Assembly (NCBI RefSeq): GCF_006442815.1
Contig: NZ_VFVL01000006.1
Location: forward strand, 62,001-126,000
Source of the DNA: Mesorhizobium sp. B2-4-3
GTDB taxonomy: Bacteria > Pseudomonadota > Alphaproteobacteria > Rhizobiales > Rhizobiaceae
Reading direction: 5' to 3'
DNA length: 64,000 nucleotides
The notes under the pieces: model-generated
Told to the model about the DNA's origin: nothing
The model's input: the letters and a program-made list of their open reading frames with translations, nothing else
Databases searched by the model: none
Shown: piece after piece, positions 17,540 through 26,641 of the stretch
Layout: the number at the start of each line of letters is the position of its first letter
Position numbering within the stretch: the stretch's first letter is position 1
Made by a program: the position numbers and the translations under genes

Positions 17540-19414
17540 TCAGGCGACAGCGTCGGCGCCATGACGGCTTCTTGCTTCGGCGGCGCGCAGGAAAGCGGCG
17601 ACCTTTTCGTTGAAGATCGCCGGCTTCAGCAGGAAAGGCGCGTGCTTGCCGCCCTGGATGTCGTCCGGCTCGCCGGTCCACTGCTCGAGCTTGAGATCCC
17701 GGAAATACCGATGATTGAGGAACGGATCGTCCGAGCCGTTCAGGACGGCGAATGGTATCGCGGCCGAGCGCAGGAAACGCATCTGGCGCGGCCAGTCGAC
17801 GATCTGGAGCTTGCCCAGCGTATAGGCGCGGGCGCGCCCGTCGGTCCTGCGCACGGCTCGATGGAGGTGGACCGTCTCCGGCGTTTTCGGGCCGGTCGTC
17901 GACGCAGCGAAGTCGCGGCTCTCGGCCGGCGACAGGAAGGTCTTGCTCGCCAGAACGAAATGGCTGGTCGCGTCGTAGGCGCGGCCGACATCTTCCGGAA
18001 CCACCCTGAGCGGCGGCGTGCCGGAAATGGCAAGCGCCCTCACGGGATAGCCCCGGGCCGCGAGCTCGATGGCGATATAGCCGCCCAGCGACCAGCCGAA
18101 CACAAAGGGGTTTGCCGCGCCGAGCGCCTTGAGCACGTCTTCGGCCACGTCGGCGAAGGCCTCGACGCTATAGTCCTTTTCCGGATCGGCGTTGTCGGAA
18201 ACGCCGTGACCGGGCAGGTCGAAGGAGATCACGCGATAGCGGTCGCTGAACGCCTTGAACTGGTTTGCGAACACTTCCTTGGCGGAGGAATTGCCGTGAA
18301 TGAAGAGGAGCGCCGGTTTGTCACCGCCGGTGTCGGCCACGGCGATCCTGCCATGGCGGCTGGCGACCATCGTCTCACGCGCTCCGGTCATCGCTTCTCG
18401 CTGCCCGAGGCCGAAGCGGCGGCGCAGCCCGGCCGTCGCCTGCGAACGGACAACATCGAGCGCTTCACGAAATGTCTGCAGCAACGCCCACAGGCCACCC
18501 GGATAGAAGATCAGGATGACGATCAGCAACAGCGACATGATGATGTTGCGCCAGGCGCCGTAGGCAGCGAAGACCTCCGACACCATGGTCACGAAGAAGG
18601 CGGCAAGGATCGGACCCCAGATCGTTCCGGTACCGCCGAGCAAAAGCATCGAGAGCAGCAGGCCAAGCAGCCCGAGGCCGAAATTGTCGGGAGAGGCCAC
18701 GCGCATGTAGGAGCCGTAGAAGCCGCCCGCCACGCCGCTCAGCGCGGCGCTCACCGTCAGCGTGAACAGCCGGATGCGCGTCTCCGACATGCCGCGCGAG
18801 ATGGCATAGTATTTATGGTCGCGCATGGCCACGATGGCGCGGCCGAAACGCGAGCGGGTGATCTTGTAGAGGATGATGGTGGAGGCCACCAGCATCAGCA
18901 GGGCCAGATAGTAATAGCCGACCTTGCCGCCGCGATTGAAGCGGTAGCCGAAGAGATCGAGCGCCGGCAGGCTTACCATGCCCGACGTGCCGCCGGTGAT
19001 GTCGGACTGGCTGATGATGATCTGGTAGAGCACCTGCGAGGCCGCAATGGTCACCAGGATGATGTAGATGCCTGAAAGCCTGAGAATGGGCAGCGTTATG
19101 AGGGCCGCGACGAGCCCCGCGGCGACGCCGGCGAAGGCTATGCCCAGCCAGGGCGACAGACCGAGAGTCTGGCCGACCAGTCCGAACGCGTAGGTGCCGA
19201 TGGTGAAGAGCGCGACATGGGCGAAATTGAACAGGCCGCCATACCCAAGGCTGAGGTCCCAGCTCGAGGCCACGATGCCGAACACGAAGGCCAGCACAAG
19301 GAGATGCCGCAGATACATGTTCGAGGAAAGCAGCGGCACAAGCGCCAGCACGGCCAGGACGACCAGAACCGGGATCAGCCCGGAACCGCGGGCGAAGGAC
19401 GGGCTGTACCGCAT
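17540..19414 (-). CDS. livM: LivM-type ABC permease fused in frame to an alpha/beta hydrolase
   Basis: A single open frame of 624 codons. The first ~320 residues are a branched-chain amino-acid-type ABC permease: several membrane helices, GYGGLFNFAHVALFTIGTYA, LRLSGIYIILVTIAASQ and the GGTGTIWGPILAAF cytoplasmic loop. After a basic linker the frame continues without a stop into an alpha/beta hydrolase: oxyanion region LLFIHGNSSAKEVF, nucleophile elbow FGWSLGGYIA, acid in LNGSDDPFLN and His in GGKHAPFLLKP. In-frame ATGs at 18391 and 18370 could initiate a separate ~283- or 276-residue hydrolase, but their ribosome sites are weak. It begins at the livH stop (1-base overlap). A permease-hydrolase fusion is unusual; the hydrolase may act on the imported compound. 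Confidence 0.85.
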   Translation of the reverse strand: MRYSPSFARGSGLIPVLVVLAVLALVPLLSSNMYLRHLLVLAFVFGIVASSWDLSLGYGGLFNFAHVALFTIGTYAFGLVGQTLGLSPWLGIAFAGVAAGLVAALITLPILRLSGIYIILVTIAASQVLYQIIISQSDITGGTSGMVSLPALDLFGYRFNRGGKVGYYYLALLMLVASTIILYKITRSRFGRAIVAMRDHKYYAISRGMSETRIRLFTLTVSAALSGVAGGFYGSYMRVASPDNFGLGLLGLLLSMLLLGGTGTIWGPILAAFFVTMVSEVFAAYGAWRNIIMSLLLIVILIFYPGGLWALLQTFREALDVVRSQATAGLRRRFGLGQREAMTGARETMVASRHGRIAVADTGGDKPALLFIHGNSSAKEVFANQFKAFSDRYRVISFDLPGHGVSDNADPEKDYSVEAFADVAEDVLKALGAANPFVFGWSLGGYIAIELAARGYPVRALAISGTPPLRVVPEDVGRAYDATSHFVLASKTFLSPAESRDFAASTTGPKTPETVHLHRAVRRTDGRARAYTLGKLQIVDWPRQMRFLRSAAIPFAVLNGSDDPFLNHRYFRDLKLEQWTGEPDDIQGGKHAPFLLKPAIFNEKVAAFLRAAEARSRHGADAVA

Positions 19415-20301
19415 CAGACGGATTTCCTGTAGCGGCCAAACAGGCCTTCTGGCTTGGCGACGAGCACGACGATCATGATGGCGAAAAGCACTGTCGGGCT
19501 CCAGTAGAGGCCGACGAGATAGGTCATGACAGCCTCGAGAAGGCCAACAATGAAGGCCGCGTAGATCGGGCCGGTGAAGCGCGCGATGCCGCCGAAGATC
19601 ACCACGATCAGCGCCTTCATCAGCGGATCGGAGCCCATCGAAGGGTTCATGAAGCGGGTGGAGCCGATCAGGATGCCGGCCAGCGCCGCCAGCGCCGCCG
19701 ACAGACCGAAGGCGATCGCATAGAGCCGCTCGACATCGATGCCCATCAGCTGCGCCGCCTCGCGGTTCTGCGCCACGGCGCGCATGGCGCGACCAAGCGG
19801 GGCGCGCTGCAGGAACACGCCGAGCGCCGCCAGGATGACCAGCGCCAGCGCCACCACCGCCATCTCGTTGCGGGATATGGTGATGCCGAAGAGCGACATG
19901 TCTCCGCCGAGCAGAGGAGAAAGCTGCCTGTTGCGCGGTCCCCAGACGAGGTTGATGACGTTTTCCAGGATGGTCGCGCCCGCCAGCGTGGTGATGACGG
20001 ATTTCACCACGATGTCCGGGCTTCGTTCGAAAGGCTTGATCAGGAGGTAGTAGACGAGCATGCCGATGACGAACATGCCGATGATGGAGACCGCCGCCCC
20101 GGCCAGCAGGCCGGCGCCCGAGGCTTCGGTGCTGGCGATCTGCCAGGCGATATAAGCGCCGAGCGCGATGAACGTCCCATGGGCGAAATTGAAGATGCCG
20201 AGCGTCGTCCATACGAGCGCCAGCCCGGTCGCCATCAGCGCATAGAGAGCGCCCAGCACGATGCCGCCGAGCAGGATCAGGTTAAGGGTCTCAAGGGTCA
20301 A
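19414..20301 (-). CDS. livH: LivH-type branched-chain amino-acid ABC permease
   Basis: Inner-membrane permease of a HAAT-family ABC importer. The 295-residue protein has about eight hydrophobic segments and LivH landmarks: NLILLGGIVLGALYALMATG, LGIFNFAHGTFIALGAY, and the ABC-contact loop RAMRAVAQNREAAQLMGID. Its start overlaps the livF stop by 4 bases and its stop overlaps the livM start. Substrate is unknown; HAAT importers also carry amides, urea and aromatic acids, and the neighbouring amidohydrolase and deacetylase suggest an acylated or amide compound. Confidence 0.92.
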   Translation of the reverse strand: MTLETLNLILLGGIVLGALYALMATGLALVWTTLGIFNFAHGTFIALGAYIAWQIASTEASGAGLLAGAAVSIIGMFVIGMLVYYLLIKPFERSPDIVVKSVITTLAGATILENVINLVWGPRNRQLSPLLGGDMSLFGITISRNEMAVVALALVILAALGVFLQRAPLGRAMRAVAQNREAAQLMGIDVERLYAIAFGLSAALAALAGILIGSTRFMNPSMGSDPLMKALIVVIFGGIARFTGPIYAAFIVGLLEAVMTYLVGLYWSPTVLFAIMIVVLVAKPEGLFGRYRKSV

Positions 20302-21089
20302 TGGTGATCCTCGCCGAACATCAGTTTCATGATCTCTTCATGCGTTGGCATGTCGGCCTTCTCGATGCGACGCGAGATGCGGCCGTGATCGAAGAGGTAG
20401 AGCGTGTCGATCAGCTCCTCGAGGAAGGCGATGTCCTGATCGACCACGATCAGCGGCACGCCGGATCCCCGGATGGTCTGGATCGCCGACGCGAGTTCCC
20501 CGCGCAGCTTGGGCGACAAGCCCAGCGTCGGCTCGTCGAGGATGAGAAGCTTCGGCGCCACCATTAGCCCGACGCCTATGGCCACCATCTGGCGCTCGCC
20601 GCCCGAAAGGAAGCGAATCTTGTGGCCGAGCCGCTCGTGCACCCGGGGAAAGAGCCGGAAGACCGTGTCCAGCGTCTCCGCCGCATTGGCGCGCCCGCGT
20701 GAAGCATAGGGCGCGATCGACAGCGTTTCGGCGACGGTCATGTCCGGGAACAGCAGGTTTCCCTGCGGGACGTGGATCAGCCCGGCACGCGCCACCGCTT
20801 TCGGATCCATCCGGCGCCGGGTTATGGCATCGTAGTTGAAATTGCGCCAGCGCCGGCTGCCGCGCGCGCCCGGCCGGTTGAGCTGGACACCGTCGAAGAA
20901 AATGTCCCCGTCCCACGGATCGATAATACCGGACAGGGTTTTCAGGAACGTGGTCTTGCCGTGGCCGTTCGGGCCGAACAGCCCCACGCTCGCGCCCTGC
21001 ACCAGCGAAAGGTCGATCTTGCGGAAGATCTGCAGCGGCTCGTAGCCGCCATCGAGGCCCCTGACATCGAGGAGAAGCGTGCCCGTCAT
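20298..21089 (-). CDS. livF: LivF-type ABC transporter ATPase
   Basis: Cytoplasmic ATPase of the HAAT importer. The 263-residue protein has Walker A GPNGHGKTT near residues 39-47, an intact LSGGERQMVAIG signature, Walker B KLLILDEPTLGLSP, and an H-loop position occupied by VVDQDIAFL (Gln-Asp where His is usual). An insertion near residues 75-95 (RPGARGSRRWRNFNYDAITRRR) lengthens it over the usual ~235. Start and stop overlap livG and livH by 4 bases each. Confidence 0.92.
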   Translation of the reverse strand: MTGTLLLDVRGLDGGYEPLQIFRKIDLSLVQGASVGLFGPNGHGKTTFLKTLSGIIDPWDGDIFFDGVQLNRPGARGSRRWRNFNYDAITRRRMDPKAVARAGLIHVPQGNLLFPDMTVAETLSIAPYASRGRANAAETLDTVFRLFPRVHERLGHKIRFLSGGERQMVAIGVGLMVAPKLLILDEPTLGLSPKLRGELASAIQTIRGSGVPLIVVDQDIAFLEELIDTLYLFDHGRISRRIEKADMPTHEEIMKLMFGEDHH

Positions 21090-21811
21090 CGTGCCTGCCC
21101 CAGATAGGCTTCGACCACTTTCGGATCGGCAACGACTTCGGCCGGAAGCCCCTGGGCGATCACCCGACCCTGGTCGAGGACGATAAGCCGGTCGCAGACC
21201 GACATCAGCAGCGGCAGGACGTGCTCTATGAGCAGGATGGCGATGCCGCGCTGGCGCAGCCCCAGAATGAGCGCCTTCATGTGCTCGATCTCGCCGGGCG
21301 TCAGGCTCGACGCCGGTTCGTCGAGCAGCAGCACGCGCGGCGACATGGCCAAGGCGCTGGCAATCATCAGTATCTTGCGGAAGAAGATCGGAAGGGTCGC
21401 GGTCGGCGCGTTGTGCAGCGTCTGGGGAAAGCCCACCATGTCGAGCACCGCGATCGCGGCGATCTCGTCCTGCCTCTGCCCCTGCCTCTTGCCGCTGTGC
21501 TCGATGGCCACCAGCACATTGTCGATAGCGCTCAGCGAGGCGAAGATGCTTTCGCGCTGGAAGGTGCGGGCGATGCCGGAACGGCTCACCTCCTCCGGCG
21601 CCATGTTCTGGATCTCCTTCCCCTCGAAAACGACGCGGCCGCTGTCGGCCGGAAAGGGAATGTTGGTCAGGATGTTGAACAGCGTGCTCTTGCCGCTGCC
21701 GTTCGGCCCGGCGACGCCGAGTATTTCGTTCTCGGCCAGCGCAAAGCTGACGCCGCCCACCGCGCGCAAACCGCCGAAGGACTTGGTGAGATTTTCAGCC
21801 GTAAGGATCAT
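21086..21811 (-). CDS. livG: LivG-type ABC transporter ATPase with degenerate signature motif
   Basis: Second ATPase of the importer, 241 residues. Walker A is GPNGSGKST near residues 35-43, Walker B VLLLDEPASSLTP, and the H-loop LLIEHVL is present. The ABC signature is lost: where LivG proteins have a sequence like LPYGQQRRLEIARAL, this one has LPIFFRKILMIASAL, with no glycine pair. In a LivG/LivF heterodimer one composite ATP site would be impaired, as in ABC proteins with one degenerate site. No frameshift explains it. Separated from livK by 118 bases containing a strong hairpin. Confidence 0.9.
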   Translation of the reverse strand: MILTAENLTKSFGGLRAVGGVSFALAENEILGVAGPNGSGKSTLFNILTNIPFPADSGRVVFEGKEIQNMAPEEVSRSGIARTFQRESIFASLSAIDNVLVAIEHSGKRQGQRQDEIAAIAVLDMVGFPQTLHNAPTATLPIFFRKILMIASALAMSPRVLLLDEPASSLTPGEIEHMKALILGLRQRGIAILLIEHVLPLLMSVCDRLIVLDQGRVIAQGLPAEVVADPKVVEAYLGQAR

Positions 21812-21862
21812 GCAAGACTGCTTTGACGAAAGCGGAACGCTGTGGGGCTTCGGTACCTTGGA

Positions 21863-21896
21863 GATTTGCCGGCGCGATACGTCGCGCCGGCAAATC
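21863..21896 (-). terminator. 15-bp perfect hairpin between livK and livG
   Basis: GATTTGCCGGCGCGA at 21863-21877 and its exact complement at 21882-21896 flank a 4-base loop. No U-run follows on the minus strand. In binding-protein operons such a structure usually protects the livK message or causes partial termination, giving more binding protein than membrane components. Confidence 0.65.
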
Positions 21897-21929
21897 GGAC
21901 ACTTTCGGGTACCGACCGGAAGGCTTCTG

Positions 21930-23177
21930 CTACTGCTTGATCCAAGGCGGAAGCTTGAAATCGCCCGTAGCGTATTTCTTCGGCCCGATCAGGAAGCGCT
22001 TGCCGTCCCAGATCTGGTAGAAGGTCACCGGAATGTGGTTCTCGTCCTGCATTGCGAGATGCGTTGCCTGATCGAATTCCACCGGCCCCGGCGCGGCGTC
22101 GAACTTGGTTTCGCCGAGCGCCTTGCCGATCGCGTCATGATCCTTGGGGTCGCCGACCTTCTCCAGCGCCGCGAAATACATCTCGGCCTCTTCGTAGAGA
22201 GCCGAGCCGTAGACGCCGGGAGCGACTTTGAACTTGTCCTGGAACTTCTTCAGCACTTCCTGCCCACGCGGCCAGCCGGGCGAGTCGATCCCGCCGCCGA
22301 TCAGGTTGTAGAGGATGCCGTTCGACTGTTCCTTGGTCAGGTCGACGAATTCGGGAACCGACGGCGCGTATTGCAGGAACACCAGGCTCTGGGTCGGCTG
22401 TTCCAGGAACTGTTTCAGGAACAGAGCGGAGTTCGAGGGCTGATAGTCGGTGTTGACCACGAGGTCCGGCGGGTCCTGCCGCACCTTGGCAAGGATAGCG
22501 CGCCAGTCGTTGACGGGGCCGAACGGCACCATCTCGTCCACGGTCACGGTCCACCCGGCAGCGGAGAAGGACTTCTTCATGCCTTCCGAGATGACCTTTG
22601 AATAAGGGTTGTCGGACGAGATCATCGCCAGCTTCTTGCCCGCCGGCTTGAACTTGCCATCGGCGATCAGCCCTTCCAACAGGGGAAGCACGTCGGTCTC
22701 GTAGCCCTTGTAGGACGGCGAGAGCGACCAGCAGCAATTGTAGTTGCCCGGGTCCTTGCTCACGATGCCGGCAAACGAACCGGACGGGCCGGACGAGATG
22801 TAAGGCATGTTGGCGTCGGCGAAGAGATCGACCTCGAAAAGCGACAGGCTGGCATAGCCGGTCAGCACGACCTGCACACCTTCGGTGTTTATGAGGCGCT
22901 GCGCCGCGCTGCTGACGTTGTCGGGCGACCCGTCCTTGACGTCCGCCGATATGATCTCGAACGTGTGGCCGGCCACGCCGCCGTTGGCGTTCTTTTCGTC
23001 AACGGCGAGCTCCACGCCCTTGATGAAGTCCGCGCCGTCGGAGGCCGAAGGTCCCGAAAGCGGCGCGAGCACGCCGACCTTGATGACGTCGGCGGCCGCC
23101 GCGCCCATTGCCGTGCCCAGAGCCGACGCGCTTAACGCGCCGACGAGAAGCAACTGTCTCAGTAGTCCCCTCTGCAT
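21930..23177 (-). CDS. LivK-type periplasmic substrate-binding protein
   Basis: Type I periplasmic ligand-binding protein for the adjacent HAAT importer. The ATG at 23177 is preferred: it gives a clean signal peptide (MQRGLLRQLLLVGALSASALG...AAAA) and a GGGGA lies 8 bases before it; in-frame starts at 23192 (ATG) and 23213 (GTG) are possible. The mature protein starts DVIKVGVLAPLSGPSASDG and has the two-lobe fold signature with NANGGVAGHTFEI and AAQRLINTEGVQVVLTG. A CC pair (YNCCWSL) is notable. Ligand not identifiable from sequence. Confidence 0.9.
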   Translation of the reverse strand: MQRGLLRQLLLVGALSASALGTAMGAAAADVIKVGVLAPLSGPSASDGADFIKGVELAVDEKNANGGVAGHTFEIISADVKDGSPDNVSSAAQRLINTEGVQVVLTGYASLSLFEVDLFADANMPYISSGPSGSFAGIVSKDPGNYNCCWSLSPSYKGYETDVLPLLEGLIADGKFKPAGKKLAMISSDNPYSKVISEGMKKSFSAAGWTVTVDEMVPFGPVNDWRAILAKVRQDPPDLVVNTDYQPSNSALFLKQFLEQPTQSLVFLQYAPSVPEFVDLTKEQSNGILYNLIGGGIDSPGWPRGQEVLKKFQDKFKVAPGVYGSALYEEAEMYFAALEKVGDPKDHDAIGKALGETKFDAAPGPVEFDQATHLAMQDENHIPVTFYQIWDGKRFLIGPKKYATGDFKLPPWIKQ

Positions 23178-23224
23178 GAGATCATTCCCCATTTTTGCGA
23201 TGTTCAGTTCCACGGCATGCGCTC

Positions 23225-24385
23225 TCAGGCATGACGCGCATGGTCAATCAGCCGGTCGATGAAGCCGAAACAACGTTCGAGCTGCTCGACGGTGATCCAT
23301 TCGTCGGTTATGTGCGCCTCACTGTCGCGCCCCGGACCGCAGACGATGGTCGACATGCCGGCGGACTGGAAGATGCCGGCCTCGGATCCATAGTTCACGG
23401 TCGTCACCTCGTTGCGGCCGGCAAAGCGCTTGGCAAGCGTTTCAGCATGCGAGCCCGCGTCGAGGACGAATGGCGGAACGTCATAGGCGATATTGGTCAC
23501 CACGGCGGAGCCGGCGAAGCCTTCCTTCATGGCCGGAACGACCTTGCCGTCGCTGAACGCCCGGAACCTTTCGACCAGCGTCTCCACGACGCCGCCGCGA
23601 GTAGCGCGGATATCCCACTGGAAGGCGCAGTCGCCGGGTATGGCGTTGCGCGCCGTGCCGCCCTGGACGACGCCGACGCTCACCGTCGTGTATGGCAGCT
23701 CGAACGGCGAGTCTGCCTCGGGTGCCGAACGAAGTTCGTTCGCGTAGGAGCGCAATTCTCCCATCAGGTCCATGGCATGGAAGATGGCGTTCACGCCGAG
23801 GTCGGGGCGCGACGAGTGACAGGCCTTGCCGGTCACGGTTGTCAGCAGGCCGGCGCTTCCCTTGTGACCGCCGACCACGCCCATGCCGGTCGGCTCGCCG
23901 ACGAAGACGGCGAGTTGCGGCGGCAGGGTCTTGGCCATGTGCTCGATGATGCCGTGCACGCCCAGGCATCCGACCTCTTCGTCATAGGACAAGGCAAGAT
24001 GGATGGGCACGGCAAGCGGCTGCTTCAGCATGGCGGGCACGCCGGCCAGCGCGCAGGCGACGAAGCCCTTCATGTCCGAGGTGCCGCGGCCGTAAAGCCT
24101 GTCGCCGTCGCGCCACAAGTTGAACGGGTCGCGCGACCACTCCTGTCCCTCGACCGGGACGACGTCGGTATGGCCGCTCAGCACATAACCCGGCCGGTCG
24201 GCCGGCCCGATCGTGGCGAACAGGTTGGCCTTGGTGCCTGTCGCATCGGGGATGACGACGCTCTCCACTCCGAAGCCGGCAAGGTAGGCCTTGACGAAGT
24301 CGATCGCCTCCAGATTCGACCGGCTGCTGACGGTGTCGAACCCGACCAGCCGGCTCAAGAGTTCGATCGCGGAGGAATGTGCCAT
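23225..24385 (-). CDS. M20 family deacetylase, ArgE-like (acetylornithine deacetylase)
   Basis: Zinc amidohydrolase of the M20 peptidase family, 386 residues. Metal and catalytic motifs: SGHTDVVPVEG, GRGTSDMKGF (bridging Asp), DEEVGCLGVHG (catalytic Glu pair), and a final NYGSEAGIFQ near the last metal ligand. These match ArgE rather than DapE. In this context, next to an importer and another amidohydrolase, a role in deacylating an imported N-acyl compound is as likely as arginine biosynthesis. The ATG at 24385 is chosen from homology; the long open frame upstream is a shadow of the amidohydrolase. It ends 47 bases before livK. Confidence 0.88.
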   Translation of the reverse strand: MAHSSAIELLSRLVGFDTVSSRSNLEAIDFVKAYLAGFGVESVVIPDATGTKANLFATIGPADRPGYVLSGHTDVVPVEGQEWSRDPFNLWRDGDRLYGRGTSDMKGFVACALAGVPAMLKQPLAVPIHLALSYDEEVGCLGVHGIIEHMAKTLPPQLAVFVGEPTGMGVVGGHKGSAGLLTTVTGKACHSSRPDLGVNAIFHAMDLMGELRSYANELRSAPEADSPFELPYTTVSVGVVQGGTARNAIPGDCAFQWDIRATRGGVVETLVERFRAFSDGKVVPAMKEGFAGSAVVTNIAYDVPPFVLDAGSHAETLAKRFAGRNEVTTVNYGSEAGIFQSAGMSTIVCGPGRDSEAHITDEWITVEQLERCFGFIDRLIDHARHA

Positions 24386-24426
24386 TGTCTGTCCTGGTCC
24401 GTCCGGTTCGGCGCGGCGATTGCCGA

Positions 24427-25329
24427 TCAAAGCCGGTAGAAGCGCTTGGCGTTGTCGTGGAACAATTGCGATTGCTCCTGTGGCGATAGGACGGCCGCGA
24501 TCTTCTTGAAGGTGTCGTAGATCTGGTCGAAGTTCATCTGGATCTTCGAGACCGGATAATCCGTGCCGAACATGCTGCGCTCGGTGCCGAAACAGTCGAT
24601 GCAATGCATGGCGACGTCGCGCACGCTTTCCAGCGTCCAGTTGCGATCGTAGGCGCCCGGGTTCGATATCTTTATGGCGATGTTCGAACAGGAGGAGATG
24701 TGCTTCAGGCCGTCGCGCCAGCGCTGCATGCCTTCCAGATCGCGGTCGATCGGGCTGCCGCAATGATTGATGATGATCCGCAGGCCGGGAAGCGCCTCGG
24801 CGATCTCCCGCACGACGCCGGCCTGGTAGGGATACATCATCAGCTCGAGGTTGAGCCCATGCTCCTGCAGCCGCGCGATATCGCGGCGCCACTGCGGATT
24901 GCGCCCGAGCTCGGGGTCGGTCACGAAGCATTTCTTGGGATCCGGGTGCCAGCTCAAAATGCCCCGGATGCCGGTCAACCGGTCGAACGCCGCCTGTCTT
25001 GCGATGGCGTCCGCCGCTTCCGGCTTGCCCAGCGAGGCGCCGCCGACATAGCGCGAGGCCACGCCCTTCGACTTGTCCAGGGTCTCAAGCCAGCGGGTCT
25101 CCCCTACCGGATCGCCGGCCCACAACGCCTCTATATGGACCGTGGCGACGATGTTGTGGCCCCGGGAATCGCGCACATAGTCGTCCACGAGATAGTCCGT
25201 GGCGATCTCGGCAAGACCGGCCACCGCCTGCACCGAAGGGTCCGTGGGCAGCAACCATGGATGCTTGCCCATGGAAAGGTCCCACAGGTGATGGTGCGGA
25301 TCGATGATCGGTCCCGAATACATGTACAC
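24427..25329 (-). CDS. amidohydrolase family protein (COG3618-like TIM barrel)
   Basis: A 300-residue metal-dependent hydrolase of the amidohydrolase 2 family. The N-terminal metal motif is IIDPHHHLWDL; later landmarks are GIRGILSWHPDP, IIINHCGSP and MFGTDYPVSK with the catalytic Asp, ending DNAKRFYRL. This COG3618-type group includes lactonases and related hydrolases; the substrate is unknown. It is 41 bases upstream of the M20 gene and likely first of the amidohydrolase-M20-livKGFHM transcript. Its 179-base upstream gap holds no recognisable gene. A second in-frame ATG six bases in is an equally good start. Confidence 0.85.
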   Translation of the reverse strand: MYMYSGPIIDPHHHLWDLSMGKHPWLLPTDPSVQAVAGLAEIATDYLVDDYVRDSRGHNIVATVHIEALWAGDPVGETRWLETLDKSKGVASRYVGGASLGKPEAADAIARQAAFDRLTGIRGILSWHPDPKKCFVTDPELGRNPQWRRDIARLQEHGLNLELMMYPYQAGVVREIAEALPGLRIIINHCGSPIDRDLEGMQRWRDGLKHISSCSNIAIKISNPGAYDRNWTLESVRDVAMHCIDCFGTERSMFGTDYPVSKIQMNFDQIYDTFKKIAAVLSPQEQSQLFHDNAKRFYRL

Positions 25330-25508
25330 TCCCGGTGTGGGGATGCGGTCAGACCGGGGAGGTCAGCGTTCACGACTCCTTACCGGAACCCGCATGCTAA
25401 CCGTTCGTATCCGGCCTGCAACCCAAGCAGTCATAGTGATTGCAACACTAATGCCGGTATTGTCTTTCCAGGACACGATTTCGCAGGAAGGACTCCACCA
25501 GCGTCGTC

Positions 25509-26576
25509 TCAGTCCACGGCGACGGACCAGCCATGCCTGTCGGGCACGGTCCCGGCATGCAGCCCCGTCAGGTGCTCGAACAGTTTCGCCGCCACCGGCC
25601 CCGTCTGGCCACCGTTGACGACGATCTTTTCGTCGCGCCAGGCGAGCTCGCCCACCGGGGAGATCACGGCAGCCGTGCCGACGCCCCACATCTCCTCCAG
25701 CGTACCGGCCCTCGACGCCATCACGACGTCCTCGATGTCGATGGGCGCCTCGGCCACCTCCATGCCCCAGTCGCGCATGAGCGTGAGCACGCTGTCGCGC
25801 GTGATGCCCGGCAGGATCGAATCGCTCAATGGCGGCGTGCGGACGCGGCCGCCGATCTTCACCATGATATTCATGGTGCCGACCTCCTCCAGGGTGCGGC
25901 GCTGGACGCTGTCCAGCCACAGCACCTGGCTGAAGCCGGCGGCGGCGGCCTCGCGGCCCACCTTGAGGCTGGCGGCATAGTTGGCGCCGGCCTTGGCCGA
26001 GCCGATCGCGCCCTTGGCCGCGCGCACGCGCGTCTCCGAGACGAGGATGCGGACCGGGCCCGCGCCTTCCGAATAATAGGAGCCGACGGGGCAGAGGAAG
26101 ACGAGATAGGTGTAGGTCCTGGAAGGACGCACCACCATGTAGCCCTCGGTTCCCACCATGGTCTGCCGCACATAGATGGCGTTGCCACGCTTGGCCGGCA
26201 CCCAGTCGCGATCGAGATCGATCAGCTTGCGCATCGCCGCAAGCACGAGGTCGGGGTCGACCGCCGGCATGCATAGCTCGCCGGCGCTGCGGTTGAGACG
26301 CGCGATATGGGCCTGCGGCCGGAAGAGATGGATCGAGCCGTCTTCGCGGCGATAGCCCTTGGACCCGTCGAAGATCGACTGGGCATATTGGATGACTGAG
26401 GATGAGGGGTGGAGCTGCAGCGGGCCGAACGGCACGATGCGGGGATCGTGCCAGCCACGTCCTTCCGTGTACTCCATCTGGAACATATGGTCGGAGAAGT
26501 AGTCGCCGAAGCTCGCCTTGAGATCTTGCGGGATCGGCTTGCGCGCCGCGGCGCGCGTGACGGGAATGTCATGCAT
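25509..26576 (-). CDS. ilvE: branched-chain amino acid aminotransferase
   Basis: PLP fold-type IV transaminase, 355 residues, of the longer BCAT2-like type. Visible are GWHDPRIVPFGPLQLHPSSSV, the YGQ-equivalent FDGSKGYRREDG, RLNRSA, the PLP lysine in GSAKAGANYAASLK, and EEVGTMNIMVKI. The start at 26576 (MHDIPVTRAA) is chosen because homologues begin there; the open frame runs further upstream into the desuccinylase gene. It interconverts branched-chain 2-oxo acids and amino acids with glutamate. It lies between the deacylase and amidohydrolase genes on the same strand. Confidence 0.9.
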   Translation of the reverse strand: MHDIPVTRAAARKPIPQDLKASFGDYFSDHMFQMEYTEGRGWHDPRIVPFGPLQLHPSSSVIQYAQSIFDGSKGYRREDGSIHLFRPQAHIARLNRSAGELCMPAVDPDLVLAAMRKLIDLDRDWVPAKRGNAIYVRQTMVGTEGYMVVRPSRTYTYLVFLCPVGSYYSEGAGPVRILVSETRVRAAKGAIGSAKAGANYAASLKVGREAAAAGFSQVLWLDSVQRRTLEEVGTMNIMVKIGGRVRTPPLSDSILPGITRDSVLTLMRDWGMEVAEAPIDIEDVVMASRAGTLEEMWGVGTAAVISPVGELAWRDEKIVVNGGQTGPVAAKLFEHLTGLHAGTVPDRHGWSVAVD

Positions 26577-26641
26577 GATGTTATGGATATCCTGATTGTC
26601 GATGAAGGCGGCAGGCCATACCCGCGCAACCGAAGTGCCGT

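Noticed and set aside
19415..20212. N-terminal extension of the LivM-hydrolase frame over livH
   Set aside because: It is the out-of-frame reading of livH; LivM begins at 19414 with a normal permease N-terminus overlapping the livH stop.
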